A DNA stretch of 64,000 nucleotides from Effrenium voratum (GCA_963377175.1 CAUJNA010003786.1:142501-206500); one strand, 5' to 3'. Shown: positions 39,880-49,482, counted from the stretch's first letter. Notes: a model not told the origin generated them from the sequence alone. Numbers and translations: made by a program.

Positions 39880-40188
39880 ATGCCAGCTGAGCCGAATCTC
39901 AGCCGCAAAACGGCAGATCCAATGTGTGGCGCACAGACGTGGTGTGCGTTGATATGTAGTGCGCGTACGGCGACAGGACATGGCTGGCTATCGACAAACG
40001 ACTTGCCAGGCAAACTGCCTGGCTTGGCGGGGCCTAGCAAAGCACAAGAACACCCCCCCAGGTTTCGGAAATTCATCCAGCCCTTTGGCATCAGCGCGTT
40101 TCCCCATGTTTCCTTTCAAAATTCCAGCCTGTTCAAAATCTGGCTCTGTCGAAAATCCGGCTCGGCATCGGATAGAGCCTGTATGTAA
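39880..40188 (+). CDS. ORF conserved between duplicates (copy 1)
   Basis: 102 residues beginning MPAEPNLSRKTAD. Copy 2 (44421-44726) has MSAEPSLSRKTAD and 101 residues, with indels that keep the frame for most of the length. It shares RTATGHGWLSTN and PGLAG motifs. A 19-residue ORF, MPTTQRLWAQLSGWLEDAS, ends just upstream and is also kept in copy 2. Not recognised. Confidence 0.35.
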   Translation: MPAEPNLSRKTADPMCGAQTWCALICSARTATGHGWLSTNDLPGKLPGLAGPSKAQEHPPRFRKFIQPFGISAFPHVSFQNSSLFKIWLCRKSGSASDRACM

Positions 40189-40194
40189 GCATCC

Positions 40195-40456
40195 GTTAAA
40201 AGACGTGCCCGCGGCGCTTGTTGAGGATCATGCTGCGTGGCCAGAGCTTGTTATGCTTGGTTATACCGCCCTGTGGCTTTCTGGGGTTCCAAATCGACCT
40301 GACCCAATAAGGACTCAATGTGTGAACTGCTGTTGCTTCGCGAGTCATGCTTGTTTGCTGCGTCTTTCTCAAGTTTTGCCACCTGCAAAATGGTTGCGTG
40401 CCACCAGTTCAGAATTGCTTTCGCCGACCCCCGATCTTGCAAGGAGAGGTCCATGA
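40195..40456 (+). CDS. ORF conserved at its start between duplicates (copy 1)
   Basis: Reads DVPAALVEDHAAWPELVMLG; copy 2 has DMPAAFAEDHAAWPKLVMIG. After that the copies differ because copy 2 lacks about 125 bp. Confidence 0.3.
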
Positions 40457-40732
40457 GCTAGGAATAGCAGGATTTGATTCATAAATGCTTTTCCGTGAGA
40501 TGCATGCTTCTTGTTTCCAGCTTGTTGAATGTTTAATGGATTCCTTGTGAGTTCCCACCAGCTCACATAACATGTGCGAGGGTGTCTTGAAGGGGCGGCT
40601 GACGGATAGCTTGCACTATTTGAACATGACCAGGTCAGTTTGAACCAAGGATTCATGCATCGAGTTTCGCAGGTTGAGGTATAGGGTCTCGAGCCACAGC
40701 TGGAAGTAGATGACGTGCGTGCTGTGCTATGC

Positions 40733-41629
40733 TTAAGATTGCCGCTGGGAGGTAGAGATTGGAAACATCAAAATAACTATTTAGGGAAGATTTGCAAATG
40801 AAATAGTGAATGGGAATAGTGAATTAAAACAATTGCGAATGGAAATAGTGAATGGGAATAGTGAATGGACATACGCCTACATGGCGAGGTGACTAGGTCC
40901 AGGTGAGTTGTGCTAAAGCTTAGGCCCTTAGGCTTAGCAAAGCAAAGCGAAACAATGTTTATATGCTAAAGGGAAGCCCTCGACTCGATTGGCCCCAAGT
41001 CTGCCCAACGCAGCGCCCGCAATTTCCATAAGTGCAAATTCACTAACTTTCACTAATTCCATTCACTATTTTGTTCACTAATTGTTTGCTCAAGCTTGCA
41101 GTCTTTTCAAAAGGAAAAAGCAAAAGTTAGTGAAATTTAGTGAACTCCTTTTAAAATTTGATTGAATTCTATAAATTTCGATAAATTTCTTGAAATTTCA
41201 TTAAAATTCATTAAATTTCATTAAATTTCATTAATTTGATTTAGCGGAAATGAGTGAAATTTCGTGAATTGAAATAGTGAAATCTAATGAATTTTAGAGG
41301 CTCAATTTCCACAAATCGGCAAACTGTTGCTATTCAAATCAGTGAAATACATTAGCGAATGCTCGCCCCGCCTGTTGGGGAAGACGCTGGCAGGCCCTCT
41401 TATCACAAATGCAAAGACCAATTTGCTCCTTTGCTCAATTCACAAACCTGGAAACCCACATTCTCAATTCACTAACTGAAGTCACAAACTGCAAAGCCAT
41501 GTTTCCCAATTCACAATTTTGATTCACTAAATATTTCACTCACTACTTGGTTCACAAACTATTTCACTATGCTTCACTAATTTAATTCAAAACATGTGTT
41601 TGAGTGTCTGCCTGGTCCGGCAATCTTAA
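40733..41629 (+). mobile_element. 897-bp TIR transposon with 8-bp TSD, non-autonomous
   Basis: TIRs of 12 bp: TTAAGATTGCCG and its complement. Flanks TGCTATGC (40725-40732) and TGCTACGC (41630-41637) match at seven of eight positions. Copy 2 has the empty site (GTGCTACGTTTGACTC near 45112). The A/T-rich interior is filled with AATAGTGAAT / ATTCACTA motifs and has no gene. The 8-bp TSD would fit hAT-like elements; that is inference. Confidence 0.93.
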
Positions 41630-42072
41630 TGCTACGCTTGACTCGCGGCTGATTTGGGACGTAAGACGCATCGCCCAGTGACGTGTCCGCTCGCTACTGC
41701 ACCGATTGGCTGCACAATGATCTTGCGGGCTTCTTGAGTTCTGGCTGTGTGGAAGACTGGGTTGGCTGAGCATGTGCGCGACACGCCATGTCAAATCACA
41801 ACAAGCGCCGGAAGGCAAGGCTGCTGCTTGAGCCTGTGTCATGAGCGCCGGTAGGCAGTCCACTTGATGTCATTGATATTTTACACCAGACACCTTTTCC
41901 ATGGCTTGGCCTGAGAGTTCAAACTTCACATCTAATTTCTGTACACCGCGTGATTGGAGTCTCCTTCTTTGTGGTTTTGCAGCTTTCACTCCCTCACTTC
42001 CCACGGCCCGAAAAACAAGAGCTCGGTCTATCTGTGACACACACACACACACTGCCTCGGTTAGCCGAAAAG

Positions 42073-42453
42073 ATGAGCGAGCGCGGCGGGGAGACACGCG
42101 GCTCCATCACTCGAATGTGTCAAAGGGTTGTGAACACTCCAGCTTGCTGCGCGGCTTGCTTCGTTCGGCGGGAACTCGTGCTTGAAGGCGGCAACGCCCA
42201 GCGGTTGCCACATTCCGTAATTTGCTGCGGGCAAGAGCTCGAGCAAGTTGCGTGTGACGTTTGCGAGCAGCCTGAAATGTGCCTTGACGTGTCGGCTCAC
42301 AGCGTTGCAGCGGTACTTGCTAGATCTGTCGCGGCAAGCGACGCAACGCCACAGCAAAGCTCTGTTGGATTTGATTTGATGAGCGCCTTTGCGGGCCAGA
42401 ACTGTGCTGTGCTTTCGCTCGTTTTGAGAAGCGCAAACACTTGCGAGGCATGA
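42073..42453 (+). CDS. Duplicated-gene first exon (copy 2), Cys-rich, 126 residues
   Basis: Starts ATG after GCCGAAAAG. Reads MSERGGETRGSITRMCQRVV. Cysteines cluster as CCAACF, ICC and CDVCEQPEMC (residues about 25-90), which could bind metal. The rest is Ala/Ser/Val-rich. No family is recognised. Copy 1 shows the ancestral sequence with a MITE, which argues that this frame was coding. Confidence 0.5.
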   Translation: MSERGGETRGSITRMCQRVVNTPACCAACFVRRELVLEGGNAQRLPHSVICCGQELEQVACDVCEQPEMCLDVSAHSVAAVLARSVAASDATPQQSSVGFDLMSAFAGQNCAVLSLVLRSANTCEA

Positions 42454-42576
42454 TGAGCATGTGGTCATCATCCGGATTTTCCAGCTCTGGGTTCCGTGGG
42501 TGGATCCTTGGCATTGAAAGCCGAAGGATGTTGCCTCAAGTTGCATAACGCAGAGCAAGGGCTGAGAGGTCCGCAG

Positions 42577-42729
42577 GGCGTCAGCGCCAGTGACTCGCGT
42601 GGCTGCGCTGCTCACTTTTCATTGGGCGCTGCGGTTGACCGCCTAAGGAGGCATGAGGTTGAGGCGGATGAGCCGGACGCGCCGCCCGAAAAGGAGGACC
42701 CGTTTGCATTCTGGGCACCTCGGCCATGA
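42577..42729 (+). CDS. Duplicated-gene exon (copy 2), acidic
   Basis: After GAGAGGTCCGCAG. Reads VSASDSRGCAAHFSLGAAVD and ends EDPFAFWAPRP-stop. Copy 1 differs by one codon in length. Confidence 0.5.
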   Translation, partial: GVSASDSRGCAAHFSLGAAVDRLRRHEVEADEPDAPPEKEDPFAFWAPRP

Positions 42730-42773
42730 ATGAGTCACACGCGCCGCGCGAGTCAAGCCGCTGATGTCGGCAG

Positions 42774-42909
42774 GCGATGCCTCGTCGTGTTGCCGCATGA
42801 AATCGGTCAGGCCGATTACGATGCGGAAATGGACGAGTATGAGCCATTCGAGGATGCGACTCAGCCAGCTTCTCCTGAGCAGGCTGATGAAGCTACTGCA
42901 GCCTGGCAT
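42774..42909 (+). CDS. Duplicated-gene exon (copy 2), acidic
   Basis: Reads LPHEIGQADYDAEMDEYEPF, then DATQPASPEQADEATAAW. The donor used in copy 1 (AAG/GT) is not kept here, so the 3' border is uncertain. Confidence 0.48.
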
Positions 42910-42976
42910 ATATGTTTGATCACTGTGTCAATTGGCTGATTTTCTTTTCTCTTGTGAACATATGTTCTACTTGCAG

Positions 42977-43288
42977 ATCGAACAGCTACACTTTGTCAAT
43001 GGGCAGATGTGTGCGCTTTCGTCAGTTGACCTTGATGCATGCTTGAAGTCTGTCCATTTTCGCACGTCCCCCCAAGTATCTCCTTCTATTATCTTCTGTT
43101 CCTCAGCCACTTCCCAAAACATGTGGCCTTGGAAGGCATGCGATAGCTGGTTGGCCAGGTATACCGGGTTCGAACGAAACGAACGGAGACACGGAGTCCT
43201 TTTCCATCGACCAGCTGAGGAGCATCTGCTGGAGAGGCAGATCTCTTCACTGCAAGTTCGTCTTGCGATAGGCGCAAGTTGCGCTTGA
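42977..43288 (+). CDS. Duplicated-gene exon (copy 2)
   Basis: After ATGTTCTACTTGCAG. Reads IEQLHFVNGQMCALSSVDLD and ends with EEHLLERQISSLQVRLAIGA. The helical C-terminus suggests a coiled coil. Not recognised. Confidence 0.5.
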   Translation: MEQLHFVNGQMCALSSVDLDACLKSVHFRTSPQVSPSIIFCSSATSQNMWPWKACDSWLARYTGFERNERRHGVLFHRPAEEHLLERQISSLQVRLAIGASCA

Positions 43289-43323
43289 TCCCGACGTAAC
43301 CCCGGACCCCTGAAGGACAGTTT

Positions 43324-43536
43324 ATGTTTCATGTCGTAAGCAAATTTGCCAATGACACATGTCCAGGCGGCGATCCGAAGATTATTCGCCACTACGAGCA
43401 AGTCCTGCAGGCTCGGGTGGTTTACCGAATCATGATTGCGTCCGACGCGAAAACGCGTGTCATGTTAGGAGATGACGCAGGAGCTGCGGAAATATGTTCC
43501 CTGGACGATTTGGACAAGTTGCAACAGCCGGTGTAA
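43324..43536 (+). CDS. Duplicated-gene exon (copy 2)
   Basis: Includes GGDPKIIRHYEQVLQARVVY, then ASDAKTRVMLGDDAGAAEIC, and ends DKLQQPV-stop. The latter block is nearly identical in copy 1. Confidence 0.45.
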   Translation: MFHVVSKFANDTCPGGDPKIIRHYEQVLQARVVYRIMIASDAKTRVMLGDDAGAAEICSLDDLDKLQQPV

Positions 43537-44038
43537 GCGCTGTTTTTGTTGATCTTCTTTGGTTCGCGCTGCAACAAACAGCGGCTTTTGGATCCGTGCG
43601 CCGGCGCTACGCCGCTTTGCTTGCACTGCTGTCCTGCATCTTTGACCTCGAAGCTCAGGCGACAGCAAGGTGCTTGGAAAGGCGGCGACTGTCCAAGGAC
43701 GGCTTGAGTTCTTTCGACAATGTTGGCCCTGTGTTATACAATGTTATACTTTAATCACCTCCTTTCAGTTGATGATGTACGACGCATGAGATTTGTGGCC
43801 TAGAGCGTGTCCATGTGCAGTTCTTTGTCGCAGGAGTCTGCTCTCTTGCGTCGACCTGCCGCTTGTTTCCAAGAAGCATCTGAACTGCCCCCAAGAGTCG
43901 TCTGCATTTTTGCGATCGAATGGGTGTGAGAGCGTATTATGAATCAAACACGGCGTATGAATGTGCTGAAATCTGAATGCTGAGCACTGGCGTTCTGGAA
44001 GCTGGTCAGATTGTGTAGGCAGTCCGGGCTGCTTGCAG

Positions 44039-44128
44039 GTATATGGGAAGATTTGGAATGGCGCAAGAATGACTCGGATTCTGAATGGCACAAGAATGAC
44101 TCGGACTCCGAGTCCTCCAATGACTCGG
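44039..44128 (+). CDS. Duplicated-gene exon (copy 2), Ser/Asp-rich with internal repeat
   Basis: Between GGGCTGCTTGCAG and GTGAGT. Reads IWEDLEWRKNDSDSEWHKND, then SDSESSNDS. A 27-bp unit encoding EWRKNDSDS is repeated in frame. Acidic Ser-rich segments like this are typical kinase targets, but that is inference. Confidence 0.45.
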
Positions 44129-44277
44129 GTGAGTCCACCAAATTCGCGCTTTTTCAGGCAGGGTGTGTCGTGCGTGAACAGGGGAGCGAGCGAAGTGAGT
44201 CATGGTAAGCGGGGAAGAGTGAGAAAGAGGGAGAGGTAGACGGAGGAAGAGATCGGGACAGAGAAGGCGATGGAGAG

Positions 44278-44279
<2 letters not shown>

Positions 44280-44312
<33 letters not shown>
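44280..44312. repeat. (GA)n microsatellite, copy 2
   Basis: GAGAGA run, longer than in copy 1. Confidence 0.9.
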
Positions 44313-44319
<7 letters not shown>

Positions 44320-44420
44320 CAGAAGATAGAAGAGGAGAGGGTTGACCGCTAAACGAGCTTTCTTGTAGGCCATGCCGACAACACAGAGCCTGTGGGCGCA
44401 GCTGAGCAGCTGGTTAGAAG

Positions 44421-44726
44421 ATGTCAGCTGAGCCGAGTCTCAGCCGCAAAACGGCAGATGGCGCACACACGTGGTGTGCGTTGATATGTGTTCCGCGTAC
44501 GGCGACAGGGCATGGCTGGCTATCGACAAATAACTTGCCAGGCAAAATGCCTGGCTTGGCGGGGCTTGGCCAAGCACAAGAACACCCCCCAGGTTTCGGA
44601 AATTCATCCAGCCCTTTGGCATGGATGGCGCATCAGCGCGTTTCCCCATGTTTCCTTTCAAAATTCCAGCCTGTTCAAAATCTGGCTCTGTCCAAAATCC
44701 GGCTCCTTGGTGACCCCTGTATGTAA
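44421..44726 (+). CDS. ORF conserved between duplicates (copy 2)
   Basis: 101 residues from MSAEPSLSRKTAD. See copy 1 at 39880. The small upstream ORF 44372-44431 (MPTTQSLWAQLSSWLEDVS) is also kept. Confidence 0.35.
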   Translation: MSAEPSLSRKTADGAHTWCALICVPRTATGHGWLSTNNLPGKMPGLAGLGQAQEHPPGFGNSSSPLAWMAHQRVSPCFLSKFQPVQNLALSKIRLLGDPCM

Positions 44727-45136
44727 GCATCCGTGAAAAGACATGCCCGCGGCGTTTGCTGAGGATCATGCTGCGTGGCCAAAGCTTGTCATGATTGGTT
44801 ACGCCGCCGTGCCATCAGTTCAGAATTGCTGTCGCCAACCCCTGGATCTTGGAAGGGCACTTTGGAGGGACTTGATTCATAAACCTTATTTCAACGAACT
44901 GGTCATGAGATGCATCCTTGTGGTCTCCACCTTGTTCCCAACAGCTCACAAATCTGCGAGGGTGTCTTGGAGGGGCGGCTGCTGGATAGCATTCATTACT
45001 TGAAAACGGCCAGGCCAGTTTGAACGAAGGATTCATGCATCGAGTTTCGTAAGTTGCAGTATAGGGTTTTACTTCTGCAGCTGGAAGTAAGTGACGAGCG
45101 TGGTTGTCGCTGTGCTACGTTTGACTCACGGCTGAT

Positions 45137-45648
45137 TTGGGACGTAAGATGCGTCGCCCAGTGACGTGTCCGCTCACTACTGCACCGCTTGGCTCGAGCA
45201 AGGTAGCTGGTTCCGGTGCTACCTGCGTGGTACCGTGCTTCAAGCGCGTTTTTGCTTGGGGAGCGGAACAACAGTCAGTCCGGCCAGCAAAAGACGGGGC
45301 ACACCCAGCTACGATTCCGGTTCAAGGTCGGTCGGCGGGTGATCTGTTTGAATGGCCGCGCGGAAGCCAGACATCAGCTGCTTGGCGGGGCCTGTGTCTC
45401 AGTGCGAAGCTGCAGCTAAACCTTCTGGGTGAATTATAACAACCTCACACGACCGAATTCACCCCAAATGGTGGTTTGTGTGGGGAATAGCCCCCCAACC
45501 ACCGCAAATTTCAGGTTGGTGCAATATTGTAATTCACCCAGATACTTTACATTTTGAGGGTGTCACGTCACGTCCAAAAACAGGGATGCCACGCCGACAG
45601 GGCCAAATGGTAGCTGAAGGGGGAATACGGCGATGTCGTTTCGAATGA
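45137..45648 (+). CDS. ORF extended across a family C element by splicing
   Basis: The first part includes VVPCFKRVFAWGAEQQSVRP and GDLFEWPRGSQTSAAWRGL and ends CTG G at 45428. Removing 45429-45541 as a GT-CAG intron gives Leu-Asp and 35 further codons (DTLHFEGVTSRPKTGMPRRQ and on) to TGA at 45646-45648. Unspliced, it stops inside the element. Not recognised. Confidence 0.42.
45425..45541 (+). mobile_element. Family C TIR element, introner candidate
   Basis: 117 bp. Left CTGGGTGAATTATAAC, right ATATTGTAATTCACCCAG. The interior matches 33499-33610 (CGACCGAATTCACCCCAAAT, TGGTGGTTTRTGTGG). Flanks AACCTT and ATACTT match at four of six positions, so the TSD is eroded or absent. Confidence 0.88.
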
Positions 45649-45806
45649 GCCACGTACGGTGCAATTTCGTCAGTGAATAATTGCATGCACTGAACACGCT
45701 TGTCCGGGTTTCTGGCTGAAGTCCAGCCGAGGGTTAAATCATAATCTATGGTTTGATTCCCCATTCTTTTTAAAACCATTGTTCTTGTTAAAAACTCGCC
45801 GTTGCC

Positions 45807-45980
45807 ATGAGTTTCCTGAGTTTTTTGAAAGAAGAATCCCTGGAAAGAATGGGGAAGGTATCCCTGGAGATAAGCATCCGCTTTCGAGGGGGCGAATTAA
45901 TCTCTTGGATCGAACAGTTAAGGATCTTCACAACATTCGCTCAGCTCACCAGGTTCTGCAGGGGTTCCACTTTTGACTGA
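45807..45980 (+). CDS. Small ORF, 57 residues
   Basis: ATG-led: MSFLSFLKEESLERMGKVSL, then RFRGGELISWIEQLRIFTTF, ending RGSTFD-stop. Amphipathic, no simple sequence. Another plus frame over the same bases is open for 65 codons. Not recognised. Confidence 0.3.
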   Translation: MSFLSFLKEESLERMGKVSLEISIRFRGGELISWIEQLRIFTTFAQLTRFCRGSTFD

Positions 45981-46125
45981 GTCAAGGTAGACTTCAATTT
46001 AGGGGTTTTCTTTTTCTGGGCAATAAGCCACTAAGTCTATCCTGGGGTACCCTGCTGGCCAGCAACCAATTGCCGAGGTGCCTCTCGTGCTATGCGGGCT
46101 ACCTGAGGAAGAGAAATCGCCATGA

Positions 46126-46335
46126 TTGTGGAGGCCGTGCAAGCTCAGGACTGTGAGGTCCCGCAAGGAAAACATGGCCGTCAATCTATGTGGAAAAGAT
46201 TGCAGCGAGCTGGAATACGGAAAAGGGGCCAAAACGGCGGCCACTGCAGGGCAAGAGGATAGACGATTTGGGAAGGTTACAACATCTTTTGGTCTGAATG
46301 CTTGCTCGCAATGCCTGGTACAAGACACAAACTGA
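46126..46335 (+). CDS. Exon candidate, unknown protein
   Basis: Contains NLCGKDCSELEYGKGAKTAA and FGLNACSQCLVQDTN-stop, with two Cys pairs (CxxxC, CxxC). It overlaps a 185-codon antisense frame (45999-46556). Confidence 0.27.
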   Translation: MWRPCKLRTVRSRKENMAVNLCGKDCSELEYGKGAKTAATAGQEDRRFGKVTTSFGLNACSQCLVQDTN

Positions 46336-46523
46336 CGAACTTCAATATCCCTTGTTTGCGCACTCTGAGAATACGCTCGTTTGAATGTGTTTTGTTGAAA
46401 ACAGTGAAACTGCAACCACCTGCGCAAAGTCCAAAGAGGCAATCCAGACAGCCATCCAAGTGCAATGTTGATCAGTGCCAAACTATGCTTTCTGCAAGAG
46501 ACAGCATATTGGGATTGAAATGA
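46302..46523 (+). CDS. Possible exon, unknown protein
   Basis: Includes TLRIRSFECVLLKTVKLQPP, then a basic QSPKRQSRQPSKC segment. The same antisense caveat applies. Confidence 0.22.
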   Translation: MLAMPGTRHKLTNFNIPCLRTLRIRSFECVLLKTVKLQPPAQSPKRQSRQPSKCNVDQCQTMLSARDSILGLK

Positions 46524-47124
46524 GGAACCCAAATCATGCAGTGGGAGTCTGGGCAATCAGCATTGGATGCATCGGCAGGATGCCTGGACACTCCGCAGGA
46601 GTGTCGCTTGCCACAGGCCCTTCGGTTTTGCCTGCCAGCTGTGCCAGGCAAAAGTCTTCATTGTATGAATCCCGAGGCTCAAGTTCTTCTTAAGCCATGT
46701 ATAGACTGTTGCCACACCCAAAATAGGTTTTGGATGTTGGACCATGGTGTTTTTCTACAAGCCCATCCCTCGTATGCTGTTCCAACTTCTGGTCCTCTCC
46801 CTGCGCCGTTTTCTTGAATGCAGTTGGATCGTCCATCTTGCAACTTGGAGTTGCCGAACAGATTGTATTGGCTCTCCAAAATTAATTCACACCAGGTTCC
46901 ACACTGCCGTCTCACACAAGAAGGCTCCACCCTTTGAGACTATTGGCAAGAAGGCAATGCAAAGGAAACTCGTCAAAAGAGAGATCTGCAATGAATGTCT
47001 TCCGTTGTTTGTTTTTGCTGTGTGTTGCTCTACTAAAATCATGGTAGTTGATTGGAACCTAAGCCATGTCGGTTGTTTTGAAATTGCAAGTGCCTGAAGT
47101 GCGACTAGTTGAGCACGGTGACCT

Positions 47125-47421
47125 GTGGTTTGTCACGAGAGCTGCTGCGACAGGCTAGCTCTTTGTGAACAAAGATCGCGGATGAACATGAACCACATGG
47201 TTGTGGGTCAAAACCTAAGGTGCCTTTTTGGGGATGGTTGCCACTCCACTGTTGTCGTTTTGGAAGGCTTTCTGGGTGTTCACCGGCGCACCGGGATTTT
47301 GACCCATAGCCACATCACTTTCATGGTGGACAGAGGCCTTCTATTTCCTCTCAACCTCTTGAGTGGCCGATCACCGCTGATAGCCCAAGATCTCTCATGG
47401 CTCCTGACTCTGGACCCTTGA
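47125..47421 (+). CDS. ORF carrying an in-frame family A MITE
   Basis: Reads CHESCCDRLALCEQRSRMNM, enters a family A element at 47199, and leaves it still in frame as ITFMVDRGLLFPLNLLSGRS, ending LLTLDP-stop. Element plus TSD is 117 bp (39 codons), so the frame is kept with or without it. Not recognised. Confidence 0.4.
   Translation: MVCHESCCDRLALCEQRSRMNMNHMVVGQNLRCLFGDGCHSTVVVLEGFLGVHRRTGILTHSHITFMVDRGLLFPLNLLSGRSPLIAQDLSWLLTLDP
47199..47311 (+). mobile_element. Family A MITE with ACAT TSD, in-frame in an ORF
   Basis: 113 bp. GGTTGTGGGTCAAAACC at the left, GATTTTGACCCATAGCC at the right. ACAT at 47195-47198 and 47312-47315. The interior has drifted more than in other copies. Confidence 0.88.
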
Positions 47422-47889
47422 CGGCTTTGTGTGAAGGTGAAGGAGAGCCCCATCAGCGAGACGAAGGCCCGGGATTCGTGGCTTTGCGGTGGTTTTGTCA
47501 TGGCGTTGTGAGAAGTGTGGTTGATGAAGATGTCAGAAATAAAGCAGGAAGCGGGGAAAGGGTATGGTCCGGCATGTGTCAATGGCGGATGAGAAATGCT
47601 GCGGTGTGTCTACAGGTTGTTTGCGACTAGTATACCTACATGGGATTTTTTGGGAAGGCGCATGTGCGGAAGGACATCACTAACAGCACATTCTGAACAT
47701 GAGCGGTTTGCATTTGCGATTGGCTTGCATTTACATGCGTGTAGTGTTTGCTGGCTGCCGCTGTCACCTGCGTACGGTACTGCAGTTGCGCGTGAGTTTG
47801 ACCGTGTGTGGTTGGGCCTGTTGTGTGAATATGTGTGGGTGTGTACATGTTTGTGTATTAGGACCAACGTGGGCGTGTTTATTTCAGAG

Positions 47890-48510
47890 TTCTGTTTTTT
47901 AGGAGAAACTATTTGAAACTATTTATAAAAATCCCAGAAACTATTTGAGACTATTTATAAAAATCCCAGACTGTTTGAGACTACTTATTAAAAAACAACT
48001 AGAAACTGTTTGAGACCATTTATAGAAACACAGCAAGAAACTGTTTGAGACTATTTGTAAAAAAGAAGCAGGCAACCGTTGGTGTATGTGCAAAAGTAAG
48101 TGCCTTATTTGAGCAAGAAGGCAGACAAATGGACACTGTCTATAACCATGTTTTAGGCACTGGGCGCTTTTGGACCTTTCGGTCCAAAAACAAATAGAAC
48201 TTACCTCAACAAACGGAAACTAGTTGAAACTTTTTCTATAAATTCAGGAAACGATTTGAAACTAAATGTAAATTACAGGAAACAAATCGAGACTATTTTT
48301 ACAATTCCTGGGCAATACTTAACATTGTTGTGTTTTAATGTTGGGGAAGCTATTTGAAACTATTGAGAAATGTTTAGTAAGCTCTCTGAAACTAGTTATA
48401 AACCGACGTCCGCAAGCTATCTGAAACCGTTCATACAAACAAATGAGTTAACTACTTTGAAAGATGCATAACCATACAAACTACTTCTGAAATTTGGAGA
48501 AGCTATTCGG
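47890..48510 (-). repeat. Diverged satellite: GAAACTATTTGAGACTATTTATAAA units
   Basis: More than a dozen imperfect units of about 30-45 bp with AAACTATTTGAGACTATTTA, decaying to the right. It includes a perfect hairpin TTTTGGACC-TTTC-GGTCCAAAA at 48168-48189. The complement orientation is used at 50286-51870. Confidence 0.85.
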
Positions 48511-48871
48511 AGCCAGTTTCGAAGGTTGTGCGTTTATTCACATGTATCATTTGGTATTCCCATTGGTATTCTCAAACAGCAAGAGAATACTAAGTACAGC
48601 GACAGCAAGAAAGTAAATCGCCTTGAGCCGCCCAGTTCTGCAAAGCTTTGCCTTGACAGTGTGTTTCCGCAATGGGGGGGGCAGAAGCTTAAGTGTCATG
48701 TCTGCGCTGGTTGTTAGCATTATTTCGGAAGCGGGTTGAGCGGCAAGGGGCCTTGCCCAATTGAACGATTTGCGAGGACGAGGTGGGCGCAGACGGTTCG
48801 TCAGCATTGAACCAACCATTCTACACGGCACAGCTGCCACACATTGTAGTTTTTGTGTGTTGCTGGTGCAG

Positions 48872-49022
48872 TGGCAAGTCGAAAAACGAAGAAGATCGCA
48901 AACCCGCTGAGCTGTTGTCTTCTGAAGGATGTGCAGCTGAGCACATCGCGATGCGGCGTGCTGTGCGGCACGCAGAAAAAGCCTGTGGCAATTGTGTCAA
49001 CCAGAAGCGGCAGGCGCTTGCA
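48872..49022 (+). CDS. Exon candidate with strong splice borders
   Basis: Between TTTTTGTGTGTTGCTGGTGCAG and GTAAGT. Reads SGKSKNEEDRKPAELLSSEG, then HIAMRRAVRHAEKACGNCVN. Charged and helical, with a CGNC pair. Unspliced, the frame stays open to 49157. Its position between two repeat arrays is notable. Not recognised. Confidence 0.42.
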
Positions 49023-49308
49023 GTAAGTTTCAAGTTGGCGGCCCGACGTGAACGCAATCGGCGGAAAGGAGGTTGTTTGGTGGCCGCGCGAGGTGATGTC
49101 TCATCATGCAGGTTTCGCTGGGCGTTGCCGTCGGTGGCCGAACCTACGCCGTGTTGAAAAAATCGTCACGGCAACATCCTGACAGAGACGCTGCTTCCAC
49201 AACAAAGCCTCTCTTCAGAATGTTGTAGATTTCGGTTAACTGGCATCAAGTGTGTAAGGTGATGTGATGCGCCCGAGGGCATGCTTTCTTTGACTTTTGG
49301 TTGCGCAG

Positions 49309-49482
49309 GTATCCAAATGGTGCTACGCAATGGTTATGGTACAAAGAAAAGGTTATGTTCTGCCTCTGGATTCGGATCCCGGCCAGGCATCCAATTTGTT
49401 GGCCAACGCAAAGGCCGCTTGTTTGCGAGTGATCTGGTTGCGGACTTGTAGTGTGACTGGATGCCCACCTAGGCAAACCTAA
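49309..49482 (+). CDS. Exon candidate, unknown protein
   Basis: After TTGACTTTTGGTTGCGCAG. Reads VSKWCYAMVMVQRKGYVLPL, then DSDPGQASNLLANAKA, and is open to TAA. Likely the exon after 49022. The other two plus frames are partly open too. Confidence 0.35.
   Translation, partial: VSKWCYAMVMVQRKGYVLPLDSDPGQASNLLANAKAACLRVIWLRTCSVTGCPPRQT

Larger units (their letters stand above)
36948..41712 (+). repeat. Tandem segmental duplication, copy 1
   Basis: Aligns by eye to 41795-45193 over most of its length, with near identity at 39240-39500 against 43720-43980. It carries a family A MITE (37471-37583) and an 897-bp transposon (40733-41629) absent from copy 2, and about 125 bp near 40300-40400 that copy 2 lacks. 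Confidence 0.92.
41795..45193 (+). repeat. Tandem segmental duplication, copy 2
   Basis: Partner of 36948-41712, without the two transposons. It ends with a block (GACTCACGGCTGATTTGGGA onward) equal to 41640-41712 in copy 1. Confidence 0.92.

Noticed and set aside
45999..46556. 185-codon minus-strand frame
   Set aside because: Ser/Leu/His-rich with no domain, opposite several protein-like plus frames with Cys pairs. Not excluded, but not supported.
48168..48189. Perfect hairpin as a transcription terminator
   Set aside because: Rho-independent terminators are bacterial. This hairpin lies inside a satellite block of a probable eukaryotic nucleus.
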